Of a stretch of DNA of 64,000 nucleotides, positions 10,709 to 21,803 are shown one piece after another; position 1 is the stretch's first letter, and every line of letters begins with the position of its first letter. The stretch is from positions 558,001 to 622,000 of the forward strand of contig MSED01000001.1 of assembly GCA_002099365.1 (NCBI GenBank), read 5' to 3'. Below the pieces are notes generated by a model. The model searched no databases and was not told the origin of the DNA. It worked only from the letters and a program-made list of their open reading frames with translations. Source of the stretch: Phialophora verrucosa (lineage: Eukaryota > Ascomycota > Eurotiomycetes > Chaetothyriales > Herpotrichiellaceae). Made by a program: the position numbers and the translations under genes.

Positions 10709-12605
10709 ATGGCCGAATTATTCCGGGATACAGTGGTTGGGCAATTCCTGCGGCTCGTTACCGGGAGAAGAATCCTCCAATACCCTGAAGAACGCGACCC
10801 TTCAATATGGCAGCGATACCTGAACGTCGAAAAGTCGGCGAACATGGCCCTTCACGGCAGCACCTCCAGACCTGACCAGCCTCAGAAAGAGCTGCCGAGT
10901 GCAGCTTCAAGCGACCCGCCGACGCCGGGGGTGGAAGAAAAGCAAGAACCGGAGGGTGCACCATATTACGACCAGGCTGCGCCACCGCCGGAAGCGAAGG
11001 AGCAACTGAATACCCCGTCCGTATTAGCTAGCCGGCAACCACGCTCCCGCCCTTCGTCCATTTCCGCGTCAACTGCAAATGATCACGAGAATGTCCTCGT
11101 CAACACGCTTAGCAACACCGTCGTCGACCCCGAGAAAGGACGGGACGCCGATATTGTGGACTGGTATGGTCCGGACGACCCAGAGAATCCGATGAACTGG
11201 GGCACCTTCAAGAAAGTCTGGGTGACCTTTGAAATTTGTCTCCTGACCTTCTCGGTCTACATTGGGTCTGCAATCTACTCAGCTGGCATTCTGGATGTAA
11301 GCGAAGTCTTCGGAGTCAGTCGCGTCGCAGCCACACTTGGTCTCACATTGTTCGTCCTCGGATACGGCGTCGGCCCTATGTTCCTGTCACCGTTGTCCGA
11401 GCTACCACAGACCGGAAGAGCACCCATCTACATTGCGACGCTAGCACTCTTTGTCATCTTACAGGTTCCGACGGCGTTGGCCACCAACTTTGGCATGCTG
11501 CTTGCATTTCGGTTCATTACAGGGTTCGTTGGATCGCCGCCCCTCGCGACTGGAGGTGCCACGATTGGCGACATTTACAGCCCGAAGAAGCGAACATACG
11601 GTATGGCCGTCTGGGGCGTTGGTGCTGTCTGTGGACCGGTCATGGGTCCACTGATTGGTGGGTTCGCAGCTGAATCGAAGGGGTGGACGTGGACGATCTG
11701 GGAGCTGATGTGGCTATCCGGGTTTACCCTCGTGCTCCTGCTATTCCTCATGCCAGAAACGTCGTCCGCCAACATCCTGTATCGTCGCACGATGCGTCTA
11801 CGAAGACTGACCGGCAACGACAAACTCATCTGCGAGCCCCAACTTGTGGGCGAACAGATGACAGGCAGAGATGTCGTCATGATGACACTGATCCGACCGT
11901 TCAGTCTCTCCTTCACCGAGCCTATGGTGTTTTTACTGAACATGTACATCGCGCTCATCTACGGGCTGCTGTACATCTGGTTCGAGAGTTTCCCCATCGT
12001 CTTCAGCGGCATCTACGGGTTCAGTCTGGGCCTCGAAGGCACGGCATTCATGGGCATCCTGGTCGGTGTCTTCGTGGTCCTGCCGCCCTTTATCTGGTAC
12101 CAGCAGAAGTACATCGAGCCGAAATTCAACGACAAGGGCGAACTGCAGCCGGAGTGGCGCCTCCCACCGTCCTTTGTCGGCGCATTCTGCATACCCATCT
12201 GTCTGTTCTGGTTCGGGTGGTCGTCTCGCCCGGACATTCACTGGATCATGCCCATCATCGGGACGGCCTGGTTCTCCGTCGGTGCCTTCTTGCTGTTCAA
12301 CTCCGTGCTCAACTACCTCGCGGACGCGTATCCTCAACACGCAGCCAGTGTGCTGGCGGGCAACGACTTCTTCCGCTCCAGCTTTGGCGCCGGGTTCCCC
12401 CTCTTCGCGACGGCAATGTACGAGAACCTCGGCGTCGGATGGGCCAGCTCGACCCTAGGATTCCTCGCAATAGCCTTCATCCCCATTCCATTCTTCTTGT
12501 TCAAGGTCCGTTCCTCCACTCCCGTGTGCGAAGCAAAGCTGACTTGTCGCGCAGTATGGTGAACGGTTGCGCATGCGCAGCAAATATGCCCAGAAGGACT
12601 ACTAG
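10709..12605 (+). CDS. MFS drug/polyamine:H+ antiporter, DHA1 type
   Basis: Two exons (10709-12505 and 12555-12605) with a 49-nt intron (GTCCGT donor, CGCAG acceptor) encode 615 residues. Splicing replaces an otherwise divergent tail by the basic family end YGERLRMRSKYAQKDY. Residues 1-150 are disordered cytosol; the core starts after DWYGPDDPENPMNWGTFKK, a hallmark of fungal DHA1 Tpo/Flu/Mfs transporters. Twelve helices follow, with motif A region LGYGVGPMFLSPLSELPQTG and antiporter motif C-like VCGPVMGPLIGGF. Such proteins export drugs, polyamines or small aromatic compounds. It is convergent with the vanillyl-alcohol-oxidase-like gene, so transport of a phenolic substrate or product is possible but is only inference. 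Confidence 0.93.
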
Positions 12606-13234
12606 GCGAGAGAGTTGGTCGGTCATTGGTGCCATTGCATGCCACACACTCACGCTCACACACGCTACTCAATTCGACTTTTCACTTCTTCAACGGCACG
12701 GCGATGGTCAGATAGGAAGATACAGTAGATGGACGGATAGATCTTGTACACTAGCATCGAAGCGCGGCAGAGCACTGCAGAGCCAGATATTGTACTGTAG
12801 TCATTTCGCATGGGCGGACGTCGAGATGATCTTAATACCATCAACTCAACACCGAGTCACAACTTGCAAGTTGCAAGTTGGAATCGTAAGTCGCGTCGCT
12901 AGGCTCAGTCATCCCGGCTGCCTCGCCTTGCCTTGTAAAGAATTGGGTTAAACTGGGAATCCCACTGTCAATCCAAGATATATCTTGTACGCCTGCCGAG
13001 CAGAGACCAACGACGTAGGATAAGCTGATGACGATGGTGAAGATATACTACGGCATGATAATGATATGGTAATGACGGTGAAGATACGGCATATTGTACT
13101 GTAGCATACCTGCCTCCGAGAGTGTTCACGCCTTTGTATCCTCTCACACCGTCCACATCTCGCTATGACAACCCCGCTGCCCACGCCTTTATATCTTACC
13201 ACACCAGCTACATCTTCTTGCCAGATATGCTCCT
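12606..13234. other. Convergent 3' region with short duplications
   Basis: About 630 nt between the MFS and flavoenzyme 3' ends. It contains an imperfect ~56-bp tandem duplication at about 13125-13220 and a second short imperfect repeat around 13025-13100. No gene seen. Confidence 0.5.
13125..13220. repeat. Imperfect ~56-bp tandem duplication
   Basis: Two copies share CACGCCTTT-TATC-T-CACACC and a CTACATCT/CCACATCT block about 56 bp apart. They lie just downstream of the flavoenzyme stop codon. Divergence suggests an old duplication. Confidence 0.5.
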
Positions 13235-15141
13235 TCACAAGGGCACTCTCCAGGCCTCCTTATCATACGATTGCGGCCAGATACCATTCTTGCCGGGCGC
13301 CAAAATGCCCTTTGGATCGAGCGCATTCTTGATCTTCTCATTCAACTTCATCTGCGCATTATCGTTGAAGGAGTAGGTGCCGGCGATCTGATCCATCAGG
13401 GCCAGATGGGTACGATATTCGCCCCAGCCGAGCCTGGCGGCGTCGTCGACCAGCGTGCTGATCAGGGCGTGGGCGCGGCGGCGCGCGTCCGGGTCTTTGC
13501 GATCATACACGATACACACGATGTGGTGCATCTCGCGCATGCCGACGACGAAGGTGCCGATGAAGTCGAAGCCGGATTCCTCGCTGCGCCGGCGCGTGAG
13601 GCGGTACTGCGCCACGGCGTCGTCGCCGGACACCTTGGCGATCGGGGAGAAGAACAGATGCCCCCCGTTGGGCAGCCAGTCGACCCATTTGAGCTCGTCG
13701 ACCGACGGGATGCCCTGGAGCGTGCCGTCGCGGATCTGCAGCACCGCGTTGTCCGGCATGTCTTCGGGGAAGTAGAATTTCGCGCCGGGGATCTGGCCAA
13801 AGGACGCCTTGACGACTTGCCACATGGCCTGGCGCACAGGTTCGGGCCCGTACAGGGCGCCGTAGAAGTTCCAGCGGCCGAGGTTCAGCTTGGCGGCGAT
13901 GGCGTCGAGCTCGGCGTCGGTCAGCGGGGTCTTGGACGCGCTGTAACTGGCCTTGTCGCCCATGACGGCCGCGTCGAGGAGGATGTGGCGGAGCGTGGGC
14001 ACGTTTTGGAGCACCATGCCCACGCGGAGGGGGCGGATGATCTCAATGGCCTGGTGGAGGTCTTCGTCCCGTGGGATCGTGATCAGGTAGCTCTGATATC
14101 CTCCCGGGTTGGTCATGAGCCAGATGCCCATCTTGGTGATGACGCCGAGGGACGATTGGGTGAAGATGCCGTCGTTGTATGGCCTGCAACACTAGGCGTC
14201 AGTATCAACCAAATGTGTGTTCTTTTCTTTGATCCTGGGAAACCAATGGACTATCATATCCTTACCCGAACCCGTAATTGAAGAGCTGCCAGCATTTGTT
14301 GGGCTTCTGTTCGTGCGGTGGGAGGTTAGGATCGGCGTCAGGGTCAGGCAAGGCACCCATTCCCGTCCGTACGAGACTGCCATCTGGGAGGACCACCTCC
14401 ATCCCGCAATGCATCACTGTGCAGAAAAGGGTGTCAGCAACGAGATCAGGTGCCCACCGTTCGAGCGGCTCTCATACTGAAATGGTCTCCGTACGGAGTA
14501 TATCCGACTCCACGCTCACAGGTGTTGCCTAGGACAGAGCCGCCGCCCAGGTCAGGCACATCGATCCACAGTTTGTCGCGCAGGTTGTTCTGGACCAGGT
14601 AGTCGTGCAGGTCCATGTACGTGACGCCCGGTTCCACCAAGGCGTATGCACCGTCGACGTCGACGTTCAGGATCTTGTTCATGTGTCTTCCCATGTCCAT
14701 CCCTAGACTCCCTGGCACCCTGGGCCCGGCACCACCATAGCCGACATTCCGACCGATGGAGAATGGCCAGACGGGGATTTCAAACTCGTTGCAAAGCCGC
14801 ATAACGGCTTGGACGTCTCCCACGTCCCTGGGAGCGACGACGGCGGAGCTGACAAAGTATTCTTTCTCGAGGATGTGGAACATGTCGTATGCTTTGCTGG
14901 GATCGAGGTAGCTCTCTTGGTGGAGCTCCTTGTCTGTGGAGATGACCGTCACATTGCTCTGGCCGACAACATCGGCCAGCCTCTGGGCAAAGGTCTTGAA
15001 AGTGTGTGAATCAATGCCCGGGGGCAAGATGAGAGGATCGCCAGCATTTGAAGGCGCTGCTCCGTTTGGCTTCCTATAGGCAGAGGAGGCCGTTGGACCG
15101 CCAGCGGTGGGCTCTGGGACGAACGACTGTGGTTCTTTCAT
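13235..15141 (-). CDS. Vanillyl-alcohol oxidase-type flavoenzyme
   Basis: Three exons (15141-14478, 14416-14266, 14183-13235), introns 61 and 82 nt, encode 587 residues. Both introns restore family sequence: GDHF-MMHCGMEVV at the first and LFNYGFGPYND at the second. The FAD-binding PCMH domain includes WPFSIGRNVGYGGAGPR and PDLGGGSVLGNTCERGVGYT. That segment carries the Asp that in Penicillium VAO (Asp170) deprotonates the substrate-derived quinone methide. REMHHIVCIVYDRKD carries the His expected to bind FAD covalently (His422 in VAO). It ends with LDPKGILAPGKNGIWP, also VAO-like. VAO oxidises para-hydroxylated benzyl alcohols, ethers and related phenols with O2, giving H2O2; it is peroxisomal or cytosolic. 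No clear SKL-type C-terminal signal (ends VPL). Divergent from the regulator gene on the other strand. Confidence 0.92.
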
Positions 15142-15768
15142 GATGACTTGTGCTTCTGCAAGTTGCCTTCAATCTGCTCGACATGGCCAGCGACCGAAGC
15201 AGACCTCGAAACCAGTTTTATACAGCTAGGGTGCGACATCCCAGACGCGTGAACGATCTTGCCTCCAGCGGACATGTGGGGGATGAGTTCTCCCGAGCAT
15301 TCGGAGCCAGCTTGATGTCCGGATCTCCTGATGGTATCAACCTGGGAGGCTGCACTAGCATACTACCGTGCGATGCCCGAGGCGGTGGACCCTTTGGGCA
15401 TCTCGACTGCCGGCAATGGCAAGACTTCATAGAAGCATACGAGGTGTTGTGAAACTTCAAGGGCCATTGAATTGGATACGGAGTGGAAGCTTCCTCCACG
15501 CTCGAACGCCCGTGCGGCCATGTGGGGGAGGGCGGCTCCGGGTTTCATGCCCTGGAGGTGCGGAGCCCCGCGTTCGCTTACAGTATTACGTTGAATCGGA
15601 TCCTGCACCCCCAGTCTTGGAAGTGCTCGAGATGTCTGCCGGTGAGGAGCACATCTATGGCCTCCATGGGAAGTGATAGGTCCTTACACCTTGATGGATT
15701 GACGACCTTGCTCAGAGAGTGATCAGTGTTACAGGTGTACTCTGCAGCTGACCATCCGTCCCATAATC
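15142..15768. promoter_or_regulatory. Shared divergent promoter, flavoenzyme / dual zinc-finger regulator
   Basis: 627 nt separate the two divergent start codons. The arrangement suggests joint regulation, and the regulator is the obvious candidate to bind here. No specific operator could be assigned by eye. Confidence 0.5.
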
Positions 15769-18152
15769 ATGTCTGCTTCTGAGCGATCCATCACTTGCCC
15801 CGTGTGTCTCAAGACATACAGCCGCTCCGATCATTTGCAAAGACATCTGAAAGCTCGTAGGTTTGTCCCGGTTGATGGCTTCTCGAGGGAACCACAACGT
15901 GTGAGCCATGTGCTGACTGCAGGAACTCTTTAGACGCTCCGTCGTTCCCGTACCGCTGTCCAATATGCATGAAAGGTTTCAAACGCAGGTGAACACGCCG
16001 TTCTCTTCTGCCGTCGCAGAGTGGAAGCTGACGTCGTGGTAGTGACGTGCTGAAGCGGCACCGACAAGACTGTTTCAATCTCCGGAGTAACGGAGCCTCC
16101 ACCGCGAGGAATCGAGCTTGCTGTCGATGCGTTGCGCAGAAACGCCGGTGCAACTCCGAAAAGCCATGCCAGAACTGTGTCAAACACGACGCGATCTGTG
16201 TCTATCCATCCAACGGTGGTCCTCACAATGCGTGCAATGCAGAACAGAAAGCCACCACCACAAGCTGCGAACAGCAACATCTGCCAGTGCTGGACCTCAG
16301 CACCTGCACGGTCCTCCCCACCTTCGACTTGGATTCAGAGCCCGCACGCTTCCTCCCCTTCTTGGTGGAGTTTACGAGAGACCTCTCTCTGCCGTATTCG
16401 TTCGAGAACGCGATTGCCCTGGTAGGTCCCAGGGTCGTTGCGGACGTGGTCCCTTTGCAAACACAACTTGACTTTCACTTCGATCATGGATTTCTCTTCG
16501 ACCTGGATGACTGGTCTTGGGGCGCGGAACTCCTCAGTCAGCCGTCGTCGCTGGTTCCTGTAGAGGATGACCCTTTGGCTGCAAAGACCTTGGAGATAGT
16601 ACTGGCCGTGGGACAGCGAGAAAACCTAGGACAGTCGGATGCTGGACCTTTCCAGGCCTCCACAGAGTTATCCTGCCTCGAATTCTTCTCTCCTCGCCGC
16701 CTCCGCACATATCTGGATTTATACTGGAAGACGTGGTATCCGAACTGGCCTACTATTCACAGGCCGCTGTTCGACCCACTGCGTGCTTCGAGCGTGCTTG
16801 TTGCGGCGATGGCTATTATCGGAGCATGCCATTCGATCAACCCGGACGAGAGAAGTGCTTCGGACTTCTGGGTGCATGCGGTGGAAAAGTGGACGTCCAG
16901 GGAACTGGACAAGGTCCGGGCAGTGAGTACAGTGGTTGACCGGAGGACGAGTCTCCAGACAATCCAAGCTGCATGTCTTATCTGCATATACCAGAACTGG
17001 AACGGGACGAAGGAGAGCAAATGCAGAATGAGGCGACAGTTCTTTGCCGCAGTGGCCGGAGTAAGTCGGTCGTTTCGCCTTGCTCCACCCAGCAGAAATC
17101 AGTGCTGACGCAAGGAGCAGGCCTGTCATGATATGGATATGTCTCGGGCCATCCATCGAGACTACCGGTTCGTTTCCCAGGCCGACTTCGACTGGAACGA
17201 GTTCACCGAGGCAGAGGAGATGATCCGGTGGGTGACCCTGCCAGTTGTTGCTGACTTCTGACTGAAAGGTGGATAGGACGTTCATCTGGGTCTTCTTCAT
17301 CGATACTGCCTTTGTCATTTTCAACGGTTCTCCGCCTCGGATCGCGTTGCGACAACTGAGAATGGCCTTGGCTTGTCCCGAAAGGTGCTTCCAGGCGCAG
17401 TCGGCCGAAGAATGCTTTATGAACATTCAATGGTGGATATGCAAGACGCGAATCAATAGGGAATCGACCCCATCAACGCTCTTCGGTTTCATCAGGACGT
17501 TCTGCAAGAACGAGATCGACCCAGCAACTAGAGACCTCTACGCTCATGAAGCATACGTGAACCATTTTGCGATCGCATCTGGTATGTATCTGTACACTAC
17601 CCGCTGCCGGAAGAATGCCATCCCGCAGTATAGTGCTGATATGGTCCGACGGTAGCGTTGCACGTCCTCCTATTCAACTTGAGTCTAGGTCTGGATGCAC
17701 CTACCGAGCAGCAGCTGCAACAAATTAGGAGAGCTCTTGCGAATTGGAAAGCCGTTTGGAATCGCCGCCTCAGCATCGATCGAATGGAGAGAAGCCCTAT
17801 CGCTAGTTTTGACATCCCAATCGAACCAGAGGGCGAGGACCCAGCCAACATTGGCAATTATGGTCACCGACAGCCCTCTAATACCTTCCTAGACAGCGGC
17901 AACTTTAGCCACAACAACAAGGACGACTGGCGACGCCCAGGGTTCTGGCGGCACGCATCCGAGTACTGGCTCCTGGCTCGCCTCTTTCTAGAGCAATTTG
18001 AGTCACCCGAACGCGGCGTCCAGGCTGTTGAGAGTCCCTCCGGGCATGCCGGTTCATCCTGTCAGAATGAGACGAAGATCTTGAGCCGATATGATGAGAT
18101 GGACATGACTGCGCTCCACAAGTTCCTGTCCTCTTGCATGCGAGTCGTGTGA
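15769..18152 (+). CDS. C2H2 plus Zn2Cys6 fungal transcription factor
   Basis: Six exons (15769-15860, 15923-15988, 16043-17060, 17121-17227, 17277-17581, 17656-18152), all introns 49-74 nt GT-AG, encode 694 residues. Two N-terminal C2H2 fingers (CPVCLKTYSRSDHLQRH and CPICMKGFKRSDVLKRH) are followed by a Zn2Cys6 cluster (ACCRCVAQKRRCNSEKPCQNC, residues ~73-98). The middle carries the fungal-specific regulator domain: FFSPRRLRTYLDLYWKTWYP, then RTFIWVFFIDTAFVIFNGSP. The C-terminal RPGFWRHASEYWLLARLF block is typical of this dual-finger subfamily. These proteins are nuclear pathway regulators. Its position, sharing a promoter with the flavoenzyme, makes it a plausible controller of that gene; this is inference. 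The exact last residues are less certain than the rest. Confidence 0.88.
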
Positions 18153-18725
18153 TGACTGCTCGGTCGAATCTGCTCCAACCGACCCGTCACCGTTCTGAAA
18201 ACTCTGCAGAAGTTCCACTGGGAAGACACGCGGCTGAGTCTCAAGCAAGATCACGAAATTGAGAGTTAGAGGGCATCGACAAGGACGCACATGTTTTAAG
18301 GAATATTATTTGCGACAAGCATGGCACGTCACTCGCTCACCTGCTGGAAAACAACCCCTTCGTCTGCCGCTGGCATAGGACCTCGGGCCTCGTGCTTGGG
18401 TTCCTTTGCATCCTTCGGCGTGAGGGATTCTATGGAGGAATTCGGAGATACAAGTAGCAAGAGGACGTTACACACTGCCGCAGATGCTTAACTCTGAGCC
18501 GCGCTGCGCTATTCTCTGTCATCGGGAGGCACAAAAGGAATTGCGAGCGGCATTTTGCATTAGCGTTCTCATGCTTGTTTTGCCTATACATGTTGTGCTA
18601 GGCTGATGTTTGGATTGAGAGCACGATGTGCGCTCATAGTCTTTACTTGCAAATCGAAGTCGCGACTCCCGTGGATCTTCTCCGCCCAACCTAGTTCCCA
18701 CAAGAGCCCTGCCAACATCAGAAAC
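18153..18725. other. Intergenic, no supported gene
   Basis: About 570 nt between the 3' ends of two convergent genes. No recognisable coding frame, repeat or RNA gene. Confidence 0.5.
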
Positions 18726-19742
18726 TCAATTCTTTATCGGCCCGGAAGCTCTGGCAACATCCGACCTCCTAGCTGAGAGCGCTGTGTGCGCATTGTCGGC
18801 TCCGAGCTCGCTGTATTCGTGACCAGCTGAACTGAGTTCGCTGGCATTATGAGATGTGGGAAGTGGCTCTTTCGGAACGTGCTCTGCTTGGTGACTCGGT
18901 AGAGTGGGGTCATCTGATCGTGCTGAAGGACCGAAAGCTGCCTTGTCTGTGTATGTTCCCGTACTTTTTCTGGCTTTGATCCGTCGGCGGCACAGGAAGA
19001 ACAACCCCGCGCCGCCTAGGAGCAGTACTCCCACGCCTGCACCGACACCAACGCCCGCCCCGATCGCCACGGCACTAGATCCGCTACCGCTGGATGTCGA
19101 AGTCATGCTGGGTTCCGACGAGGCCGTGGCTGGATCGGCGGTATGTGATATCGAAGAACTTGCCAAGGAGGTAGCAGCATTGGATGTCGACCGGGCGGAG
19201 GAGGAGCTTTGGCTTGAAGAGGATGCAGATGAGGGAGGATAAGACGACGGCGATGAAGACGAAGAGCCTGGAGCACTGCTGACTGACAACGAGGCAGTAG
19301 CGCTGGGATTCGCATAGGTACCGGTGATGCCGATGACGCTGATAGTGTAGGGAGTCCGAGTGAAGCTTACGACCTCCTCTCCTGCATTTGCATCACATGA
19401 GCAGCCTTCGTTGCAACAATACTCGTCTGCTCCTGTTACGTTGCAGCTGTACATGACGTTCCCGAGTGCCTGCTGATCGAGGCAAAAATCTGGACATGCG
19501 TCCGACAACCAACTCTGATCTGTGCAGGTTCCTCTGGCATATTGGTCAACTCCATCAACAGTCCCAGTGAGACAGATCCTGTTTGACAGACATGCTTGTC
19601 TGCTGTAGCAGCAGAATGAATCGCTTGCTTCTGCATCGCAGGGGACGTCTGCGGGAGAAATGTCACCATCAGGAAAGAAGCATGTTGCTGTGGCTTGGAC
19701 GAGAAGGAGCCTCGCTGAAACTACAGCGAGAAGCTGTATCAT
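18726..19742 (-). CDS. Cysteine-rich single-pass surface protein
   Basis: Single exon, 338 residues. A signal peptide (MIQLLAVVSARLLLVQATA) precedes an ectodomain with about twenty cysteines at residues 21-117, including CFFPDGDISPADVPC, FCCYSRQACLSNRICL and EYCCNEGCSCDANAGE. A long Ser-rich linker (about 145-215) leads to a single transmembrane helix rich in Gly/Val/Leu, a CRRRIKARK stop-transfer and a ~80-residue cytosolic tail. This architecture (Cys-rich head, Ser stalk, one helix) is common among ascomycete wall-associated or sensor-like proteins. No function is established for the family and I do not assign one. It could be a wall-stress sensor by analogy only. Confidence 0.85.
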   Translation of the reverse strand: MIQLLAVVSARLLLVQATATCFFPDGDISPADVPCDAEASDSFCCYSRQACLSNRICLTGTVDGVDQYARGTCTDQSWLSDACPDFCLDQQALGNVMYSCNVTGADEYCCNEGCSCDANAGEEVVSFTRTPYTISVIGITGTYANPSATASLSVSSAPGSSSSSPSSYPPSSASSSSQSSSSARSTSNAATSLASSSISHTADPATASSEPSMTSTSSGSGSSAVAIGAGVGVGAGVGVLLLGGAGLFFLCRRRIKARKSTGTYTDKAAFGPSARSDDPTLPSHQAEHVPKEPLPTSHNASELSSAGHEYSELGADNAHTALSARRSDVARASGPIKN

Positions 19743-20335
19743 CGTATACTGGATCGTGAATCAGATGTCGCTGCCTGGAATGTTGCAAGGAATGAGTTGA
19801 AGAGTTGCTCTCGCTGGTGCGCAGCCGGGAACAATGGCAGGGAGAGGGAGGTAGAAGCGAGACCTTCGAATCTGTGGTGAATTTAGGAGCCTGTCCGAGG
19901 TGCAAGGCCGACCGCCTTCGGTGCTAAGCCCGTGGACCATAGAGCAGAAATCCCGTTAGCTACTTGTGGTTTGGACTATGCCTTGGTCGAGTGGACAACC
20001 AAAGCGAGCCCGAGCGAGATCACCATCTTTCATTTGCTGTAGCCCACGAGCACGTTAAAAATGACTCCATGACTCGGGCGCCTCTTGCTCATTTTCCTTT
20101 GTGGCTTCAACTCAAGGTGCACAGCGTCTCAGATTTGCTGACATCCCTGCTTGTGCTGAAGCATCCGAAGTTCGTCCATCTCATCACGTGGAAAGTAATC
20201 TCCTGAACTGACCAGCCTCGCCAGGTGCGACGAGGATGGAGTAGGTGATGATAAAGGCGAGGGGCTTGGTCGCAGTCGGCGGTGTGACAGTCTATTGAGA
20301 CAGCCCTTGTTCCCAAAAGACGCAGACAAGCCAGA
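19743..20335. other. Intergenic, promoter of the surface-protein gene
   Basis: About 590 nt. Only short frames without recognisable content. Confidence 0.5.
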
Positions 20336-20593
20336 TCATTGTTCCAAACGAGCAAAGTGCTTGCCCCAGATACACGCCGTTTTCATCTTGGGGTCACCTT
20401 CATTGATGGCCAGCCAGCATTCCCCATTTTGGGCGATGACATAGAAGATCTCGCCTGTGGCATAGCTGTGCCATGGCCACCCGTCTCGTTGTCGTTGGCG
20501 GCCTTGATAGAAATCGTAGACGGCGACGGCCCGGAACATCCACATCGGTGGCTCAGTGTTGACGGTCACTCTCTCCAGCTTGCGGTTGTCCAT
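20336..20593 (-). CDS. Small SH3-domain protein, 5' end unresolved
   Basis: The shortest model starts at the ATG at 20593 and gives 85 residues. Almost all of it is one SH3-like domain: FRAVAVYDFYQGRQRQRDGW, then GEIFYVIAQNGECWLAINEG and a final IWGKHFARLEQ. The ALYDY-like start and the WLA motif fit SH3, a Pro-rich-ligand binding module. A 49-nt GT-AG intron lies immediately upstream (20599-20647). Splicing it joins a further open frame ending in DFIVNLPRYYDLLKR to TMDNRKLERV, so the intron may lie within the coding region and the real protein may be longer, with its first ATG in an exon upstream of about 20700. I could not resolve that exon. Confidence 0.55.
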   Translation of the reverse strand: MDNRKLERVTVNTEPPMWMFRAVAVYDFYQGRQRQRDGWPWHSYATGEIFYVIAQNGECWLAINEGDPKMKTACIWGKHFARLEQ

Positions 20594-20598
20594 GGTGC

Positions 20599-20647
20599 CT
20601 GTTTGTAGTCAGCGATGCTGTTGAACGGGTTGCGAACAAGGCCTTAC
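20599..20647 (-). other. Intron upstream of or within the SH3 gene
   Basis: GTAAGG donor and ACAAACAG acceptor, 49 nt. It is a 5' UTR intron if translation begins at 20593, or a coding intron if the protein extends upstream. Confidence 0.6.
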
Positions 20648-21365
20648 GTTTGAGCAAGTCGTAGTATCGTGGTAGGTTGACAATGAAATCGGACGTCTTT
20701 CTCAATCCTCTTAGTCGTCGTTGCGAGCAGAGTTGAAGCTGAGAGACTGGCTGAGGACAAAGTAGAGGTCTAAAAGCTGTCGCTGCGTGTCGATGTCTCG
20801 AGGGCGGTGGCTTGTGCCTTTTCCATGCCGCTCTCCAGCCGCTTGCGCAGGTTGCGGCTGATGTCGTGATGATGTCGTTGCCCACGATAGTTGCATTTGA
20901 ATTCAGTCTCTTCCTGGCATGTCCTTGTCACTCTCCGACCCATGAAGAACTCAAGTCCAACACCACAAACCACCATTGAGCATCTTGACTCTCCGAAGTC
21001 TGTAGAATAGCGCACAAATTCGAATCAGGATTCTCAAATGGTATGCGCAAGACCCCTCCAGCCACTTGTTCCGAAAGCAAGTGGTGTCTCTATCTCAAAA
21101 CCGCTAATTCTCTCAGCCAAAACTGACTTCTTTCGGCAGGACCGAGCTCGATCCCCTGAGGACTCCAACTCGTGCACAAGGCCGTTAATCGCTGTAGGCC
21201 ACCATATAAAAGCCAGCCACATGGCCTTCAATTCCATCGGCCATCTTTACCACCAAGATGAGAGGTCCCGGGAAATTTTCCAATCGAGCTGCGGTGTCAC
21301 CGGGTACGGAGACAGATAGCAGATTGCGACTGGAGGGTGAGAGCTCAGGAAGTATCCTGGCCTTC
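20648..21365. other. Region with possible upstream exon(s) of the SH3 gene
   Basis: About 720 nt. Minus-strand pieces such as QRQLLDLYFVLSQSL and DFIVNLPRYYDLLKR look coding but sit in different frames. Exon structure is not settled. Confidence 0.35.
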
Positions 21366-21803
21366 TCATCCGACTCTGGCTGCCTGCCAGCACAAGGGTA
21401 TGCTGGCGACCTGGGGGGTTCTTAAGAGACTTGAAGGCTTTTTGCCTTCGCTGTTGGACCGGTAGGTGATCTTTAGGTCCCAACATTTCGAGAACAGATG
21501 ATAAGACTTCAGCAGCACAAAGCCTTCGGGCATCGGTCCAGGCAACTTGCCGACCCCATTTCCTTCCGTCGAACCTCCGACGTGCCAGCCCATGCTGAAG
21601 TTGTTTGGACCCAGGCACATCTGCGCGTGCCACGTCCTGGGTGCAGTTGAGATTACTCTTCGATTCAAGATACCGAGGACCTCCTCACTGGTTGGAGCTT
21701 GGATGTCAAGAGTTGAAACATCATGACAGTCGGCTTCATCGAAGCAGACAATGCAGGCGGGATTCCAAACAGCTACTTCGACAGGTCGAGGCAGCCCTCG
21801 CAC
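21366..21803 (-). CDS. Hypothetical protein, low support
   Basis: A 145-codon frame with protein-like composition: NPACIVCFDEADCHDVSTLD, SEEVLGILNRRVISTAPRTW, then HAQMCLGPNNFSMGWHVGGS and KSYHLFSKCWDLKITYRS. I recognise no family. The start at 21803 may not be the true one, and exons could continue on either side. Nearby frames on the other strand are less protein-like. It may be a species-specific gene or a decayed fragment. Confidence 0.3.
   Translation of the reverse strand: MRGLPRPVEVAVWNPACIVCFDEADCHDVSTLDIQAPTSEEVLGILNRRVISTAPRTWHAQMCLGPNNFSMGWHVGGSTEGNGVGKLPGPMPEGFVLLKSYHLFSKCWDLKITYRSNSEGKKPSSLLRTPQVASIPLCWQAARVG

Noticed and set aside
11683..12951. 422-codon plus-strand frame in a second phase
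   Set aside because: Overlaps the MFS gene in another frame; His/Arg-rich without domain content.
13271..14281. 336-codon plus-strand frame
   Set aside because: Lies antisense to the flavoenzyme's third exon and has no recognisable domain; it results from GC-rich codon bias.
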